From assembly GCA_963764305.1 (NCBI GenBank), contig CAVXSD010000008.1, positions 62,001-126,000 on the forward strand: a DNA stretch of 64,000 nucleotides, in the 5' to 3' direction. The notes below the pieces were generated by a model that saw only the letters and a list, made by a program, of their open reading frames with translations, was not told the origin of the DNA and ran no database searches. This document shows positions 40,717-49,916 of the stretch, piece by piece. Every line of letters starts with the position of its first letter. Position 1 is the first letter of the stretch. A program made the position numbers and the translations under genes. The DNA comes from Bog-473 sp963764305. GTDB lineage: Bacteria; Actinomycetota; Acidimicrobiia; Acidimicrobiales; RAAP-2.

Positions 40717-42570
40717 TCACCACGTGTCCACGAAGGGTCGCCGCCCGCCCGACTGCCCACCGCCCCCACGTCCCGCCGCCTCGAAGGCGTGCACGATGCG
40801 CCGCCTCGTCAGCGCCGGGTCGATCACATCGTCGATCTCGAAGTGCTCCGCCACATGGACGGCCTTCCCGTGCTCGTACGCCCGCTTCACCATGGCGTCG
40901 AAGGCCGTCGCCCGCTCGTCCGGGTCGTCTATGAGGTCGAGCTCGCGCCGGAAACCCAGGCGCACCGCCCCCTCGAGCCCCATCCCGCCCAGCTCGCCGG
41001 TCGGCCAGGCCACCGTGAACAGCGGACGGCGGAAGCTCCCGCCCGCCATGGCCTGGGCGCCCAGCCCGTACGCCTTCCGCGTGATGACACAGGCGAACGG
41101 CACCGCGAGCGACGCCCCCACCACGAACATGCGGCTGACGTGGCGCACCAGCGCCGTCTCCTCGGCCTCGGGGCCCACCATGAACCCCGGCGTGTCGCAC
41201 AGCGAGAGGACGGGCAGCCCGAACGCCTCGCACAGCTGCAGGAAGCGGGCCGCCTTGTCGGCGTTGGCGGCGTCGATGGCGCCGGCCAGGTGCATCGGGT
41301 TGTTGGCGATGACGCCGACCGCCCGGCCCTCGATGCGGGCGAGCGCCGTCACCATGCCCGGGGCGAACCACGGCCGGAGCTCGAGGACCGACCCCTCGTC
41401 GGCCAGGATGTCGACCGCCCGCCGGATGTCGTACACCCTGCGCCGGTCGGGCGGCACCACGTCCCGCAGCTCGTCCTGATCCGGCGCCGTCCAGTCCCGC
41501 ACGTCCCCCTGGAAGTAGGAGAGGTAGCGGCGGGCCACCTCGACGGCTTCCTTCTCGTCGGCGCAGAGGACATCGACGACCCCGTTCGGCACCTGCACCG
41601 AGACCGGGCCTACATCTTCCGGGCGGTACACGCCCAGCCCGCCCCCCTCGATCATGGCCGGGCCCCCCATCCCGATGTTGGCGTCGGGAGTGGCGATGAT
41701 GACGTGGCAGCATCCCAGGAGCGCGGCGTTGCCGGCGAAGCAGCGTCCCGACACCACGCCGACGAGCGGCACCTTCCCGCTCAGCGCGCCGAACCGCGCG
41801 AAGGCTTCGGTGTCGAGCCCGGTGACGACGGCCATGTCCGTGTCGCCTGGACGCCCACCTCCGCCCTCGGCGAAGAGCACCACGGGGAGGCGGAGCCGCT
41901 CGACGAGCTCGAAGAGGCGGTCCTTCTTGCGGTGGTTCATCTGGCCCTGGGTGCCGGCCAGGACGGAATAGTCGTACGACAGCACGGCGCAGCGCGACCG
42001 TTCATTGTCGAAGAGGTCGCCGTTGACGCGGCCGATGCCGGCGACGAGGCCGTCGGCCGGCGTGTTGGCGACGAGGTCGTCGGTGCTGCGGCGCGCCCGT
42101 TGGGCGGCGATGACGAGGCCGCCGTATTCCTCGAAGCTGCCCGGGTCGCAGAGGTCCTCGATGTTCTCCCTCGCCGTCCGCCGCCCGCCCGCGTGCCGCC
42201 GCTCGGTGGCGGCCGGTCGACCCTCGTCGAGCGTGGCGGCGACGCGGATGCGCAGCTCTTCGAGTTCGGGGCGCACGACGTTGGGCTGCTCGGCGACGGC
42301 CTCTGGCGCATTCCCGTTCGCCTCCATCGCCTCCGACTCCGACTCCGACTCGTCGATCGACAGCACCACGTCCCCGGACTGCACCGCGTCCCCGACGGAC
42401 ACGGCGACCGTGGCGACCGTCCCGGGCACCGTCGCCTCGACGACGTGCTCCATCTTCATCGACTCCATCAGGAGGAGCACGGCGCCGGCCGCCACCCGGT
42501 CGCCGGGAGCGACGGCCACCTGGAGCACGGTGCCGGCGAACGGCACCGAGAGCTCGGTCAGCCCTGCCAC
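40717..42570 (-). CDS. Biotinyl domain-carboxyltransferase fusion
   Basis: Acyl-CoA carboxylase component of 617 aa. An N-terminal biotinyl domain (about 1-75: TELSVPFAGTVLQVAVAPGD, biotin Lys in MESMKMEHVVEATVPG) is joined by an acidic DESESESE linker to a complete carboxyltransferase: LATLDEGR-type start, GGGRPGDTDMAVVTGLDTEA, SGRCFAGNAALLGCCHVIIA, and the C-half LCDTPGFMVGPEAEETALVR with FRRPLFTVAWPTGELGGMGL. It would move CO2 from biotin to an acyl-CoA. Biotin at the front of the CT subunit is unusual, and no biotin carboxylase is in the window. The GTG start overlaps the nitroreductase stop by 13 bp. Confidence 0.85.
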   Translation of the reverse strand: MAGLTELSVPFAGTVLQVAVAPGDRVAAGAVLLLMESMKMEHVVEATVPGTVATVAVSVGDAVQSGDVVLSIDESESESEAMEANGNAPEAVAEQPNVVRPELEELRIRVAATLDEGRPAATERRHAGGRRTARENIEDLCDPGSFEEYGGLVIAAQRARRSTDDLVANTPADGLVAGIGRVNGDLFDNERSRCAVLSYDYSVLAGTQGQMNHRKKDRLFELVERLRLPVVLFAEGGGGRPGDTDMAVVTGLDTEAFARFGALSGKVPLVGVVSGRCFAGNAALLGCCHVIIATPDANIGMGGPAMIEGGGLGVYRPEDVGPVSVQVPNGVVDVLCADEKEAVEVARRYLSYFQGDVRDWTAPDQDELRDVVPPDRRRVYDIRRAVDILADEGSVLELRPWFAPGMVTALARIEGRAVGVIANNPMHLAGAIDAANADKAARFLQLCEAFGLPVLSLCDTPGFMVGPEAEETALVRHVSRMFVVGASLAVPFACVITRKAYGLGAQAMAGGSFRRPLFTVAWPTGELGGMGLEGAVRLGFRRELDLIDDPDERATAFDAMVKRAYEHGKAVHVAEHFEIDDVIDPALTRRRIVHAFEAAGRGGGGQSGGRRPFVDTW

Positions 42571-43217
42571 AGGGGCGCGGGCACCTTGAAGCCGACCTCG
42601 GTGCCCCAGGTGTTCCGGTACGAGACCTCGTGCACCGGGCGGCGCGGCGCGATGCCCCAGGTCCCCGTCGGGTAGCCGAAGCTGACGGTGCCCGAGAGCA
42701 GCCAGCCCTGGTCGTCGGGGACGCCGAGGATCTCGTAGGTCTCGGTCGGGTGGAAGAACTGCAACAGCGCGGTCAGGCAGGTCCCCACGCCCTCGGCGCG
42801 CGCCGCGAGCATGGCGCTCCACACTGCGGGGTAGATGGAACCGCCCGTGGGGTCGTACTGGCTGAACGGAAAGAGGTACAGCGGCACCGTCTCGAAGTTG
42901 TCGGCCAGCCACTGGGCCGAGCGCTGCACCTTGAACATCTGTACGGATTCGGGCGCCTCGGGGTCGGCGTGGGCGACCTCGAGTTGCTCCTTGTACACGG
43001 TCTTCCAGAGCTCGCCCATGGCGTGCTGGTAGAGGGGGGCGAGGGCGGCCTTGCGGGAGGGGTCGTCGACCCAGAGGAACCGCCAGTTCTGCTGGTTGCC
43101 GCCCGACGGGGCGCGGATGGCCGCATCGAGGATGCGGGCCTGGACGTCGAGGGGGATCGGGTCCGGCCGGACCCGCCGCATGGCGCGGGTCGTGTACAGC
43201 GCTTCGTGGAGATCCAT
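42558..43217 (-). CDS. Nitroreductase-family flavoprotein
   Basis: FMN-dependent nitroreductase-like protein of 219 aa. The N-terminal FMN motif TTRAMRRVRPDPIPLDVQ, IRAPSGGNQQNWRFLWVDDP, the central dimer-interface helices (IYPAVWSAMLAARAEGVGTC) and the terminal LSGTVSFGYPTGTWGIAPRR are in standard order. It reduces nitro, quinone or enone groups using NAD(P)H. It is the first gene of a four-gene minus-strand unit with the carboxyltransferase, GH3 and MFS genes, all overlapping or within 19 bp, so it probably acts on the same compound as they do. Confidence 0.85.
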   Translation of the reverse strand: MDLHEALYTTRAMRRVRPDPIPLDVQARILDAAIRAPSGGNQQNWRFLWVDDPSRKAALAPLYQHAMGELWKTVYKEQLEVAHADPEAPESVQMFKVQRSAQWLADNFETVPLYLFPFSQYDPTGGSIYPAVWSAMLAARAEGVGTCLTALLQFFHPTETYEILGVPDDQGWLLSGTVSFGYPTGTWGIAPRRPVHEVSYRNTWGTEVGFKVPAPLWQG

Positions 43218-43396
43218 ATGCCCGGCACCTTACGTCGGCCGGGCCGTTCGGGGAGGGGTCGCACCATCGCACCGCCCATTACCGGCGAACACGACCTGAT
43301 TCAGAGGAGTGGTGCGGGCCACGAGACCGCCGCGCTTGTCGTGCAGCTCCTCGGTGACGCGGCGGGCGGCCGCTGGATCGATCGCGGGCCCTTTGG

Positions 43397-44521
43397 TCAG
43401 GCCGTCGCGCCCTCGTTCACCTGCTGCAGCCTCTCGACCGCGTCGATGTAGTCCTCGACCATCCCCAGCACGACATCCTTGGTGCGGCGCACGCTCGTTG
43501 CCGCACCGATGATCTGCCCCGCCGGATTGAAGTTCACGTCCCTGGCCTCTTCGGGGTAGGCGTGGCCGCGCGAGACGCAGTCGATGGCCACCATCATCTG
43601 CAGCGGCATGCCGAGCGGCTTGGGGTTGCCAGGTGCCTCCCAGGCGTCCGTCCAGTCGTTCTTGAGCAGCCGGCACGGCTTCCCGGTGAAGGACCGGGAG
43701 CGGACCGTGTCCCGTGACGTCGCCTTGAGGTACGAATCCATCTGCTTGGGCGGGACGTCGGCCTCTTCGACGGTCAACCAGAGCGATCCCGTCCAGACGC
43801 CGGCGGCGCCCATGACCATGGCGGCGGCCATCTGCCGTCCCGACCCGACGCCCCCGGCGGCGAGCACCGGCAGGGGGGAGACGGCGTCGATCACCTCGGG
43901 CCACAGGACGATGGAGCCCACGTCGCCCGTGTGCCCACCGCCCTCGGAGCCCTGGCAGATCACGATGTCGACCCCGGCCGCCTTGTGGTTGAGGGCGTGC
44001 TTGACCGATCCCGCCAACGCGGCAATCAGCATCCCGTGGCCGTGGACCTGCTCGATGACGTCGTCGGGGGGCGTCCCCAGCGCGTTGGCCACCAGCTTGA
44101 CCTTGTCGTGGCGCAGGATGACCTCGACGAGCGGCGCCGCCGTGGCCGCCGTCCAGCCCAGGAGCTCGCGGCGGGGGCCGCCCTCGAGCTCGGGCACGCC
44201 GTGGTCGGCCAGGATCTTCTTGGCGAAAGTGCGGTGCTCGTCGGGGATCATGGCCCGCAGCTCTTCCTCGAGCTTCACCGGGTCCAGCTCGCCCATGCCC
44301 TCGTACTTGCCGGGGATGACGATGTCGACTCCGTAGGGCCGGTCGCCCACGTGCTCGTCCAGCCAGGTCAGCTCCACCTCGAGCTCGTCGGCGCTGAACC
44401 CGACCGCCCCGAGGACCCCGAGGCCGCCGGCGTTGCTGACCGCGGCGGCGACGTCACGGCAGTGCGTGAAGGCAAAGATCGGGAACTCGATGCCCAGGCG
44501 TTCGCACAGCTCGTTGTGCAC
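43397..44521 (-). CDS. Nitronate monooxygenase-like FMN protein
   Basis: TIM-barrel flavoprotein of 374 aa in the nitronate monooxygenase (2-nitropropane dioxygenase) family. N-terminal ERLGIEFPIFAFTHCRDVAA and AGGLGVLGAVGFSADELEVE, the phosphate-binding ICQGSEGGGHTGDVGS (with the catalytic-position His) and VLAAGGVGSGRQMAAAMVMG, then GVWTGSLWLTVEEAD. Enzymes of this class oxidise nitronates; many relatives are enoyl-reductase-like proteins of unknown substrate. A GAGG-type ribosome binding site (TAGGAGGTACC) precedes the ATG. It is separated from the nitroreductase operon by 180 bp with no visible gene. Confidence 0.85.
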   Translation of the reverse strand: MHNELCERLGIEFPIFAFTHCRDVAAAVSNAGGLGVLGAVGFSADELEVELTWLDEHVGDRPYGVDIVIPGKYEGMGELDPVKLEEELRAMIPDEHRTFAKKILADHGVPELEGGPRRELLGWTAATAAPLVEVILRHDKVKLVANALGTPPDDVIEQVHGHGMLIAALAGSVKHALNHKAAGVDIVICQGSEGGGHTGDVGSIVLWPEVIDAVSPLPVLAAGGVGSGRQMAAAMVMGAAGVWTGSLWLTVEEADVPPKQMDSYLKATSRDTVRSRSFTGKPCRLLKNDWTDAWEAPGNPKPLGMPLQMMVAIDCVSRGHAYPEEARDVNFNPAGQIIGAATSVRRTKDVVLGMVEDYIDAVERLQQVNEGATA

Positions 44522-44790
44522 GGCGGTACCTCCTAATTGGGTCTCCGTTGACGATTGCCACGAAGATGGTGGCTGGAGTGCCCGGGTCGTCCCCGGCCAC
44601 TAGAACAGATTCTACTTTTCATCGGCCGATCATGCAGATCCGGCCGGGAGCCAGGGGACGGGCAGCCAGAAATGCCCATCCGCACCGACCCGGTGCTCCC
44701 CCGAGGAGGACTGGCAGCTCCGCCTGGGCCCCCGAGGAGTGCTCGGGCGTCGGAACCCTCACGCTCGACTATCCCGACAAGCTGAACGTG

Positions 44791-44880
<90 letters not shown>

Positions 44881-44893
44881 ACACGACAATCTT

Positions 44894-44927
44894 TTCAGAC
44901 TATAAACGGATCGGCTTATAGTCTGAA
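44894..44927. promoter_or_regulatory. 12-bp perfect inverted repeat, AT-rich
   Basis: TTCAGACTATAA and TTATAGTCTGAA are exact inverse complements around the 10-nt loop ACGGATCGGC, starting 14 bp after the hexanucleotide tract. Each arm contains TATAGT or its complement, which could serve as a -10 box in either direction. Neither side has a T-run, so it is not a typical terminator. An operator or cruciform is possible. Confidence 0.5.
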
Positions 44928-45249
44928 GAAACAACTCGGGGCGCAACGCCCTGGAGTGGATCAGCCGGTGTCAGTCCGCCTCGTCCGGGAGACAGCGCCG
45001 CTATCGCAGCCGAGATCGCGGCCAAGGGCCCCTCGCCCCGCAAACGATGGCGCTGCGTTTCGAGGCGCTGAGCGCGTCGGTGGAGTTCGCTAGCGAGGAC
45101 ATGCCGGCGGGCTACGAGGCGAAGGCCAAGAAGCAGCAGGCCGAATTCGAGGGGAAGGAGTCCATGGGACTACTTCGTGATGCCCGAGTTCACACCGGTG
45201 GCCGAGCAGCTCTCACGGGTGGTGCGCCCGCGGAGCGGCGAAGTCCCGG
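44928..45249. other. Gene remnant or noncoding spacer
   Basis: A 320-bp stretch between the inverted repeat and the ABC exporter stop. A plus-strand frame from 45047 reads ALRFEALSASVEFASEDMPA and continues YEAKAKKQQAEFEGKESMG; one frame over, DYFVMPEFTPVAEQLSRVV follows. The two pieces look like consecutive parts of one protein split by an indel, but I do not recognise the family. Confidence 0.35.
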
Positions 45250-47166
45250 TCAGGCGCCCGCCGCCTCGGTCTCCTCCTCCTGATCGGCGAACTGCGTCCG
45301 GTAGAGCTCGGCGTAGAGGCCGTTGTCGGCGAGGAGGCTGGCGTGGGTGCCGCGCTCGACGATACGGCCCCCGTCGATCACGAGCAGCTCGTCGGCCTCC
45401 CGGACCGTCGAGAGACGGTGAGCGATGACGAGCGAGGTTCGCCCCGACAGCGTCTCGCGCAGGGCACGCTGCACCGCTGCTTCGGACTCGGAGTCGAGGT
45501 GTGCCGTGGCCTCGTCGAGGACCACCACGTCCGGCGCCTTGAGCATGAGGCGCGCCAGTGCGACGCGCTGCTTCTCGCCGCCCGAGAGCCGGTAGCCGCG
45601 CTCGCCGATCACGGTGTCCAGGCCGTCAGGCAGGTCGGCGACCAGATTCCCGATCTGGGCCTGGTCGAGCGCGGCGTGGACTTCCGCCTCGGTCACCTCG
45701 GGACGGGCGTACATGAGGTTGGCTCGCAGCGTGTCGTGGAAGAGATGGGGGTCCTGCGTGACCACGCCGACGACGTCGCGTACCGACGCCATGGTGGCGT
45801 GGCGCACGTCGACGCCACTGAGTCTGACCGACCCGCCCGTCACGTCGTAGAGGCGCGGGACCAAATTCGAGATCGTCGTCTTGCCCGCGCCCGAGGGCCC
45901 CACGAGCGCCACTATCTGCCCCGGTTCCACCCTGAACGAGACATGGTGGAGGACCTCGCTCCGGAGGCCTGATTCGAGCACCGCCACCGACTCGAGCGAG
46001 GCCAGTGAGACATCATCTGCGCTCGGGTACGTGAAGCTGACGTTGTCGAATTCCACCGAGGCGTTGCCGCGCTTGATGGTGACTGCATCGGGATCTTCCT
46101 GGATCATCGGGACGATGTCGAGGACCTCGAAGAGGCGCTCGAAGGAGACGAGGGCGGTCATGACGTCGAGGTTGACGTTCGAGAGCTGGGTCAGCGGCCC
46201 GTACAGGCGGGTCAGGTACGCGGTCAGGGCGACCAGGGTGCCGAGTGACATCGCGCCGTTCACCGTCGCCACGCCGCCGAAGCCGTAGACGAGGGCCGTG
46301 GCCAGGGCCCCCGTCAACGTGAGCGACACGAAGAACACCCGTGAGTAGGTGGCCTGGGAGATGCCGATGTCGCGCACCCTCCCCGCCTTCGCCTCGAACG
46401 AGGTGGCCTCGGACTCGGGGTGCCCCAGCAGCTTGACCAGCATGGCCCCGCCCACCTGGAAGCGCTCCTGCATGACCATGTTCATCTCGCTGTTGAGGTT
46501 GTAGCCCTCCTTGGTCAGCGAGCCGATGCGCTGGCCAACGAAGCGGGCCGGGACGAGGAACAGGGGCACGAGAACGAGGGCGGCCAGGGTGATCTTCCAG
46601 CTGAGGAAGAACATGGCGCCGAGAACGATGACCACGGTGACGAAGTTGCCGACAACGTTGGAGAGCAGGTCGGTGAAGGCCTGTTGCGCGCCGATCACGT
46701 CGTTGTTGAGCCGGCTGACCAGGGCGCCGGTCTGGGTCCGGGTGAAGAAGGCCAGGGGCATGCGTTGGATGTGGCGGAACACCTTGGAACGCATGTCGTA
46801 GATGAGGCTCTCGCCGATGTAGGCCGAGATGCGGCGCTCGGTCAGGACGAGGCCGGCATCGACGACGGCCAGGGCGGCCACCAGGACCGACAACCAGACG
46901 ACCAGGTCGGCGTCGTGCTTGAGGATGCCGTTGTTGATGATGCCGCGCAGGATGAGGGGGGTGACCGCGCCGACCGCTGCGTCGAGGATGACGACGGGGA
47001 TGAAGACGGCGAGGATCTTGCGGTAGGGGACGGCGAAGGTGAGCATGCGCCGTGCCGTGCCCTTCTTCACCCGGTGCGCGAGCACGGCCCGGTCCTGGCG
47101 CATGGAGCGCATGCCGCCCCAGCCGCCACCGCGGCCGCCTCCCATGGCGTGGCCCCGCATACTCAT
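45250..47166 (-). CDS. ABC exporter, fused membrane and ATPase domains
   Basis: Type IV ABC exporter half-transporter of 638 aa that would work as a dimer. A Gly/Met/Arg-rich N-terminus (GHAMGGGRGGGWGGMRSMRQ) precedes six membrane helices (about 50-340; FFTRTQTGALVSRLNNDVIG is the conserved coupling-helix stretch). The nucleotide-binding domain has Walker A LVGPSGAGKTTISNLVPRLY, Q-loop GVVTQDPHLFHDTLRANLMY, signature YRLSGGEKQRVALARLMLKA, Walker B VVVLDEATAHLDSESE and the H-loop IAHRLSTVREAD. Lipid, peptide or drug export is likely. It stands alone, ending near the microsatellite region. Confidence 0.9.
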   Translation of the reverse strand: MSMRGHAMGGGRGGGWGGMRSMRQDRAVLAHRVKKGTARRMLTFAVPYRKILAVFIPVVILDAAVGAVTPLILRGIINNGILKHDADLVVWLSVLVAALAVVDAGLVLTERRISAYIGESLIYDMRSKVFRHIQRMPLAFFTRTQTGALVSRLNNDVIGAQQAFTDLLSNVVGNFVTVVIVLGAMFFLSWKITLAALVLVPLFLVPARFVGQRIGSLTKEGYNLNSEMNMVMQERFQVGGAMLVKLLGHPESEATSFEAKAGRVRDIGISQATYSRVFFVSLTLTGALATALVYGFGGVATVNGAMSLGTLVALTAYLTRLYGPLTQLSNVNLDVMTALVSFERLFEVLDIVPMIQEDPDAVTIKRGNASVEFDNVSFTYPSADDVSLASLESVAVLESGLRSEVLHHVSFRVEPGQIVALVGPSGAGKTTISNLVPRLYDVTGGSVRLSGVDVRHATMASVRDVVGVVTQDPHLFHDTLRANLMYARPEVTEAEVHAALDQAQIGNLVADLPDGLDTVIGERGYRLSGGEKQRVALARLMLKAPDVVVLDEATAHLDSESEAAVQRALRETLSGRTSLVIAHRLSTVREADELLVIDGGRIVERGTHASLLADNGLYAELYRTQFADQEEETEAAGA

Positions 47167-47201
47167 GCCTGCAACCTACTGTCGGCGCCTCGCAGATCTG
47201 G

Positions 47202-47990
47202 TCAGGCGGAGCCGCCGACGGCGTGGACGCCACCATCGACGTGCAGGATCTCTCCCGTGGTCATCGGGAAGAGATCGCTGAAGAGGGCGAGGCAGGCCTT
47301 GGCCACGGCCGTCGAGTCGTGGACGTCCCAGCCGAGGGGCGCCCGGTCGGCCCAGGTGTCCTCGAAGGCGCCGAACCCGGGGATCGACTTCGCCGCCATG
47401 GTGCGCACGGGGCCGGCCGCGATGAGGTTGACGCGGATGCCACGGGGCCCGAGCTCCTTGGCGAGGTAGCGGGACAGGGACTCGAGCCCCGCCTTGGCCA
47501 CGCCCATCCAGTCGTAGACGGGCCAGGCGACCGAGGCGTCGAAGTCGAGGCCGACGACGGACGCGCCACCGTCGCCCCCCGCCGCCTGGAGGAGGGGGAG
47601 GAAGGCGTCGACCAACGCCTTGAGCGAGTAGGTCGAGATGTTGAATGCCGTCGCGACGTCCTCCCAACCGGCGGCGAACATCCCGCTGCCCAGGCAATCG
47701 GGCGGCGCGAAGCCGATGGCGTGCAGGAGGCCGTCCAAGCGGTCCCACCGGGCGGCCAGCGCTGCCCCCGCGGCGTGCAGTTGCTCGGGCGAGGTCACGT
47801 CGATCTCGAGGACCTCGGGTTCTCGGGGCAGCTTGCGGGCGGTGCGCCGCGTCAGTGACAGGGCGCGCCCCGCGCCCGAGAGCACGACGTCCGCACCCTC
47901 TTCCTGGGCGAGGCGGGCCACCGAGAAGGCCAGCGAGGCATCGGTGAGGACACCCGTGATGAGGAGCCGTTTGCCGTCGAGGAGTCCCAC
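47202..47990 (-). CDS. fabI: Enoyl-ACP reductase, InhA/FabI type
   Basis: NADH-dependent enoyl-ACP reductase of fatty-acid synthesis II, 262 aa. The SDR-like nucleotide motif is the atypical LLITGVLTDASLAFSVARLA (compare GxxTDxSIA in InhA). LLHAIGFAPPDCLGSGMF is the HAIGFAP signature, and the catalytic Tyr and Lys are in YDWMGVAKAGLESLSRYLAK (Y-x6-K). IRVNLIAAGPVRTMAAKSIP and GEILHVDGGVHAVGG close the fold. The GTG at 47990 is chosen because the conserved N-terminus begins right there. It is divergent from the F420 reductase gene by 31 bp. Confidence 0.9.
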   Translation of the reverse strand: MGLLDGKRLLITGVLTDASLAFSVARLAQEEGADVVLSGAGRALSLTRRTARKLPREPEVLEIDVTSPEQLHAAGAALAARWDRLDGLLHAIGFAPPDCLGSGMFAAGWEDVATAFNISTYSLKALVDAFLPLLQAAGGDGGASVVGLDFDASVAWPVYDWMGVAKAGLESLSRYLAKELGPRGIRVNLIAAGPVRTMAAKSIPGFGAFEDTWADRAPLGWDVHDSTAVAKACLALFSDLFPMTTGEILHVDGGVHAVGGSA

Positions 47991-48021
47991 TGCGCCAGCG
48001 AGGTTATGCGAAGGTAGGGAC

Positions 48022-48672
48022 GTGCACGTGGGAATCCTCGGTGGGACCGGTCCGGCCGGGCGCGGGGTCGCGGTCCGGCTCGCCGACGCCGGCATCCGGG
48101 TCACGCTCGGTTCGCGCGACGCGGAGCGGGCGGCCAAGGTGGTCGGCGACGTGGTGGCTCGCTGGCCCGATTCGGACCTGGCGCTGCAGGGGTCCGACAA
48201 TGCCGGTGCCGCCGCAGCCGACCTGGTGATCGTGGCGACGCCGTGGGACAGCGCCATCCAGACCGTCCGGTCGCTGCAGGAGCCGCTCGCGGGCAAGGTC
48301 GTCGTCTCCATGGCCAACGCCCTGGTCAAGGAAGGCCGCGAGATGCTCGCCCTGGTGCCTCCCCGCGGCTCCGTGGCCGCCGCCGCCCAGGCCGCGGTGC
48401 CTGACAGCCTGGTGGCAGCCGCCTTCCATCACCTTCCCGCCTCGGAAATGGAAAACCTCGAATCGGGGTTGGAAGCAGACGTGCTCGTGTGTTCGGACCA
48501 TCGTGAGGCCACGTTGGCCACCATGGGGCTGATCGAGCTGATGCCGGGGCTGCGCCCGCTCGACGCCGGGAGCCTGAGCCAGGCCGCCGCCATCGAGGCG
48601 TTCACCGCCGTCTGTATCACCCTCAACATCCGGCACAAGGCGCATTCGACGCTGAGGATTGCCGGTCTTTAG
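48022..48672 (+). CDS. npdG: F420:NADP oxidoreductase-like protein
   Basis: NADPH-dependent F420 reductase family, 216 aa. The dinucleotide site VGILGGTGPAGRGVAVRLAD and the NADP-selective LGSRDAERAAKVV are at the N-terminus. LVIVATPWDSAIQTVRSLQ, VVVSMANALVKEGREML and VAAAFHHLPASEMENLE follow, matching the family in order. The enzyme passes hydride between NADPH and coenzyme F420, supplying reduced F420 to Ddn-type and other enzymes in actinobacteria. The GTG start has AAGGTAGGGA upstream. The mshC-like gene begins 3 bp after its stop, suggesting one transcript. Confidence 0.88.
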   Translation: MHVGILGGTGPAGRGVAVRLADAGIRVTLGSRDAERAAKVVGDVVARWPDSDLALQGSDNAGAAAADLVIVATPWDSAIQTVRSLQEPLAGKVVVSMANALVKEGREMLALVPPRGSVAAAAQAAVPDSLVAAAFHHLPASEMENLESGLEADVLVCSDHREATLATMGLIELMPGLRPLDAGSLSQAAAIEAFTAVCITLNIRHKAHSTLRIAGL

Positions 48673-48674
48673 CT

Positions 48675-49817
48675 GTGCAGCTGTACGACACGGCGCGCGG
48701 GGCGGTGGTGGCGTTCGAGCCGGGCCCGCTCGTGACCATGTACTCGTGCGGCATCACACCCTATGACGCCGCGCATCTCGGCCATGCCGCCGTGTACCTC
48801 TACTTCGACATATTGCAGCGCCGCCTGCAGGACGCCGGGCACGAGACGAGGTGCGTGCGCAACGTCACCGACGTCGACGACGACATCTTGCGCAAGGCCC
48901 GCGAGCTCGGCGTGCACTACCTCGACCTGGCGGCCGAGGAGATGGCGCGCTTCGACGCCGAGATGGGCCTGCTCAACCTGCTGCCCGTGTATTCCGAGCC
49001 GCGGGCCACATCCGCCATCTCGGAGATCCTGTCGCTGATCGGCGACGCCCTCGAAGGCGGGTACGCCTACGAGTCCGGCGGCTCGGTGTACTTCAGCGTG
49101 GCGACCTTTCCCGAATTCGGGCGGATCAGCGGCTTCGACCGCGCCCACATGCTGGAGCTGGCCGCCGAGCACGGCGGTCACCCCGAGGACCCCAACAAGC
49201 GCGACCCGCTCGACTTCGTGCTCTGGCAGCCGTCGCTGCCCGACGAGCCCGCGTGGGAGTCGCGTCTGGGGCCCGGGACGACCCGGGTGGCACATCGAGT
49301 GCTCCGCCCTGGTGCTGCGTGAGCTCGGCGAGACGATCGACATCCACGGCGGCGGCCGCGACCTCGTGTTCCCGCATCACGAGTGCGAGACGGCGCAGTC
49401 CGAGGCGGTGACCGGCGAGCAGTTCGTCCGGCTGTGGTTCCACGTGGGCCTGGTGGGACTGGACGGCACCAAGATGTCCAAGTCCCTCGGCAACCTCGTC
49501 TTCGTGGGCGACCTGTGCAAGGAGTGGGACCCGGCCGCCGTGCGGCTGGCCCTTCTGGGGCACCACTACCGGGAGGACTGGGACTGGCGGACCGACGAGG
49601 ACATGCCGGCGGCGGCGGCCCGCCTGGCGCTGTGGCGCAGCGCGCCGCCGGCGGCGGTGGCGGTGGCGGTGGCGGTGGCGCGGCGGGGTTGGCGGCCGTG
49701 CGGGCCGCGCTCGATGCCGACCTCGACACGCCCGCCGCCCTGCGCGCGCTCGACGAAGCGGCCACGGCCGGGCGGGCGGTGGCCGATGGGGCGCGCCTCC
49801 TCGGCATCGCCCTCTGA
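48675..49817 (+). CDS. mshC: MshC-like cysteine ligase (two compensating frame changes)
   Basis: Class I cysteine-activating enzyme. YSCGITPYDAAHLGHAAVYL carries the HIGH-type motif in the ITPYDA-HLGHA form typical of the mycothiol ligase MshC rather than of CysRS (usually GPT-YG). NVTDVDDDILRKARELGVHY, HGGGRDLVFPHHECETAQSE and KMSKSLGNLVFV (KMSKS) follow. The frame changes near 49280, where PGRPGWHIECSALVL is expected and one extra A is present. It returns to the first frame near 49660, inside a GGTGGC repeat. The end AGLAAVRAALDADLDTPAAL and beyond is normal for the family. MshC joins Cys to GlcN-Ins in mycothiol synthesis; a CysRS role cannot be excluded. Confidence 0.65.
49654..49681. repeat. 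GGTGGC hexanucleotide tract inside mshC-like gene
   Basis: About four and a half GGTGGC units, in which one of the two frame changes of the gene is located. Slippage in such a tract would alter the reading frame or length of a Gly run near the C-terminal helical domain. Confidence 0.85.
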
Positions 49818-49916
49818 GCGCGATCGGGGCCGCGGGGGTGGTCCAGTACCCTTGGGGCACCACGAACGGTGTCCGGACCAGGAGCAATCGGCCGGCTGAG
49901 CAGGAAAGGGTGCACG

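Noticed and set aside
40291..42675. 794-aa plus-strand frame opposite GH3 and the carboxyltransferase
   Set aside because: Antisense of two genes with clear catalytic motifs; no start signal or family.
44894..44927. Intrinsic terminator interpretation of the 12-bp inverted repeat
   Set aside because: The stem is AT-rich and neither side is followed by a T-run in the direction of transcription.
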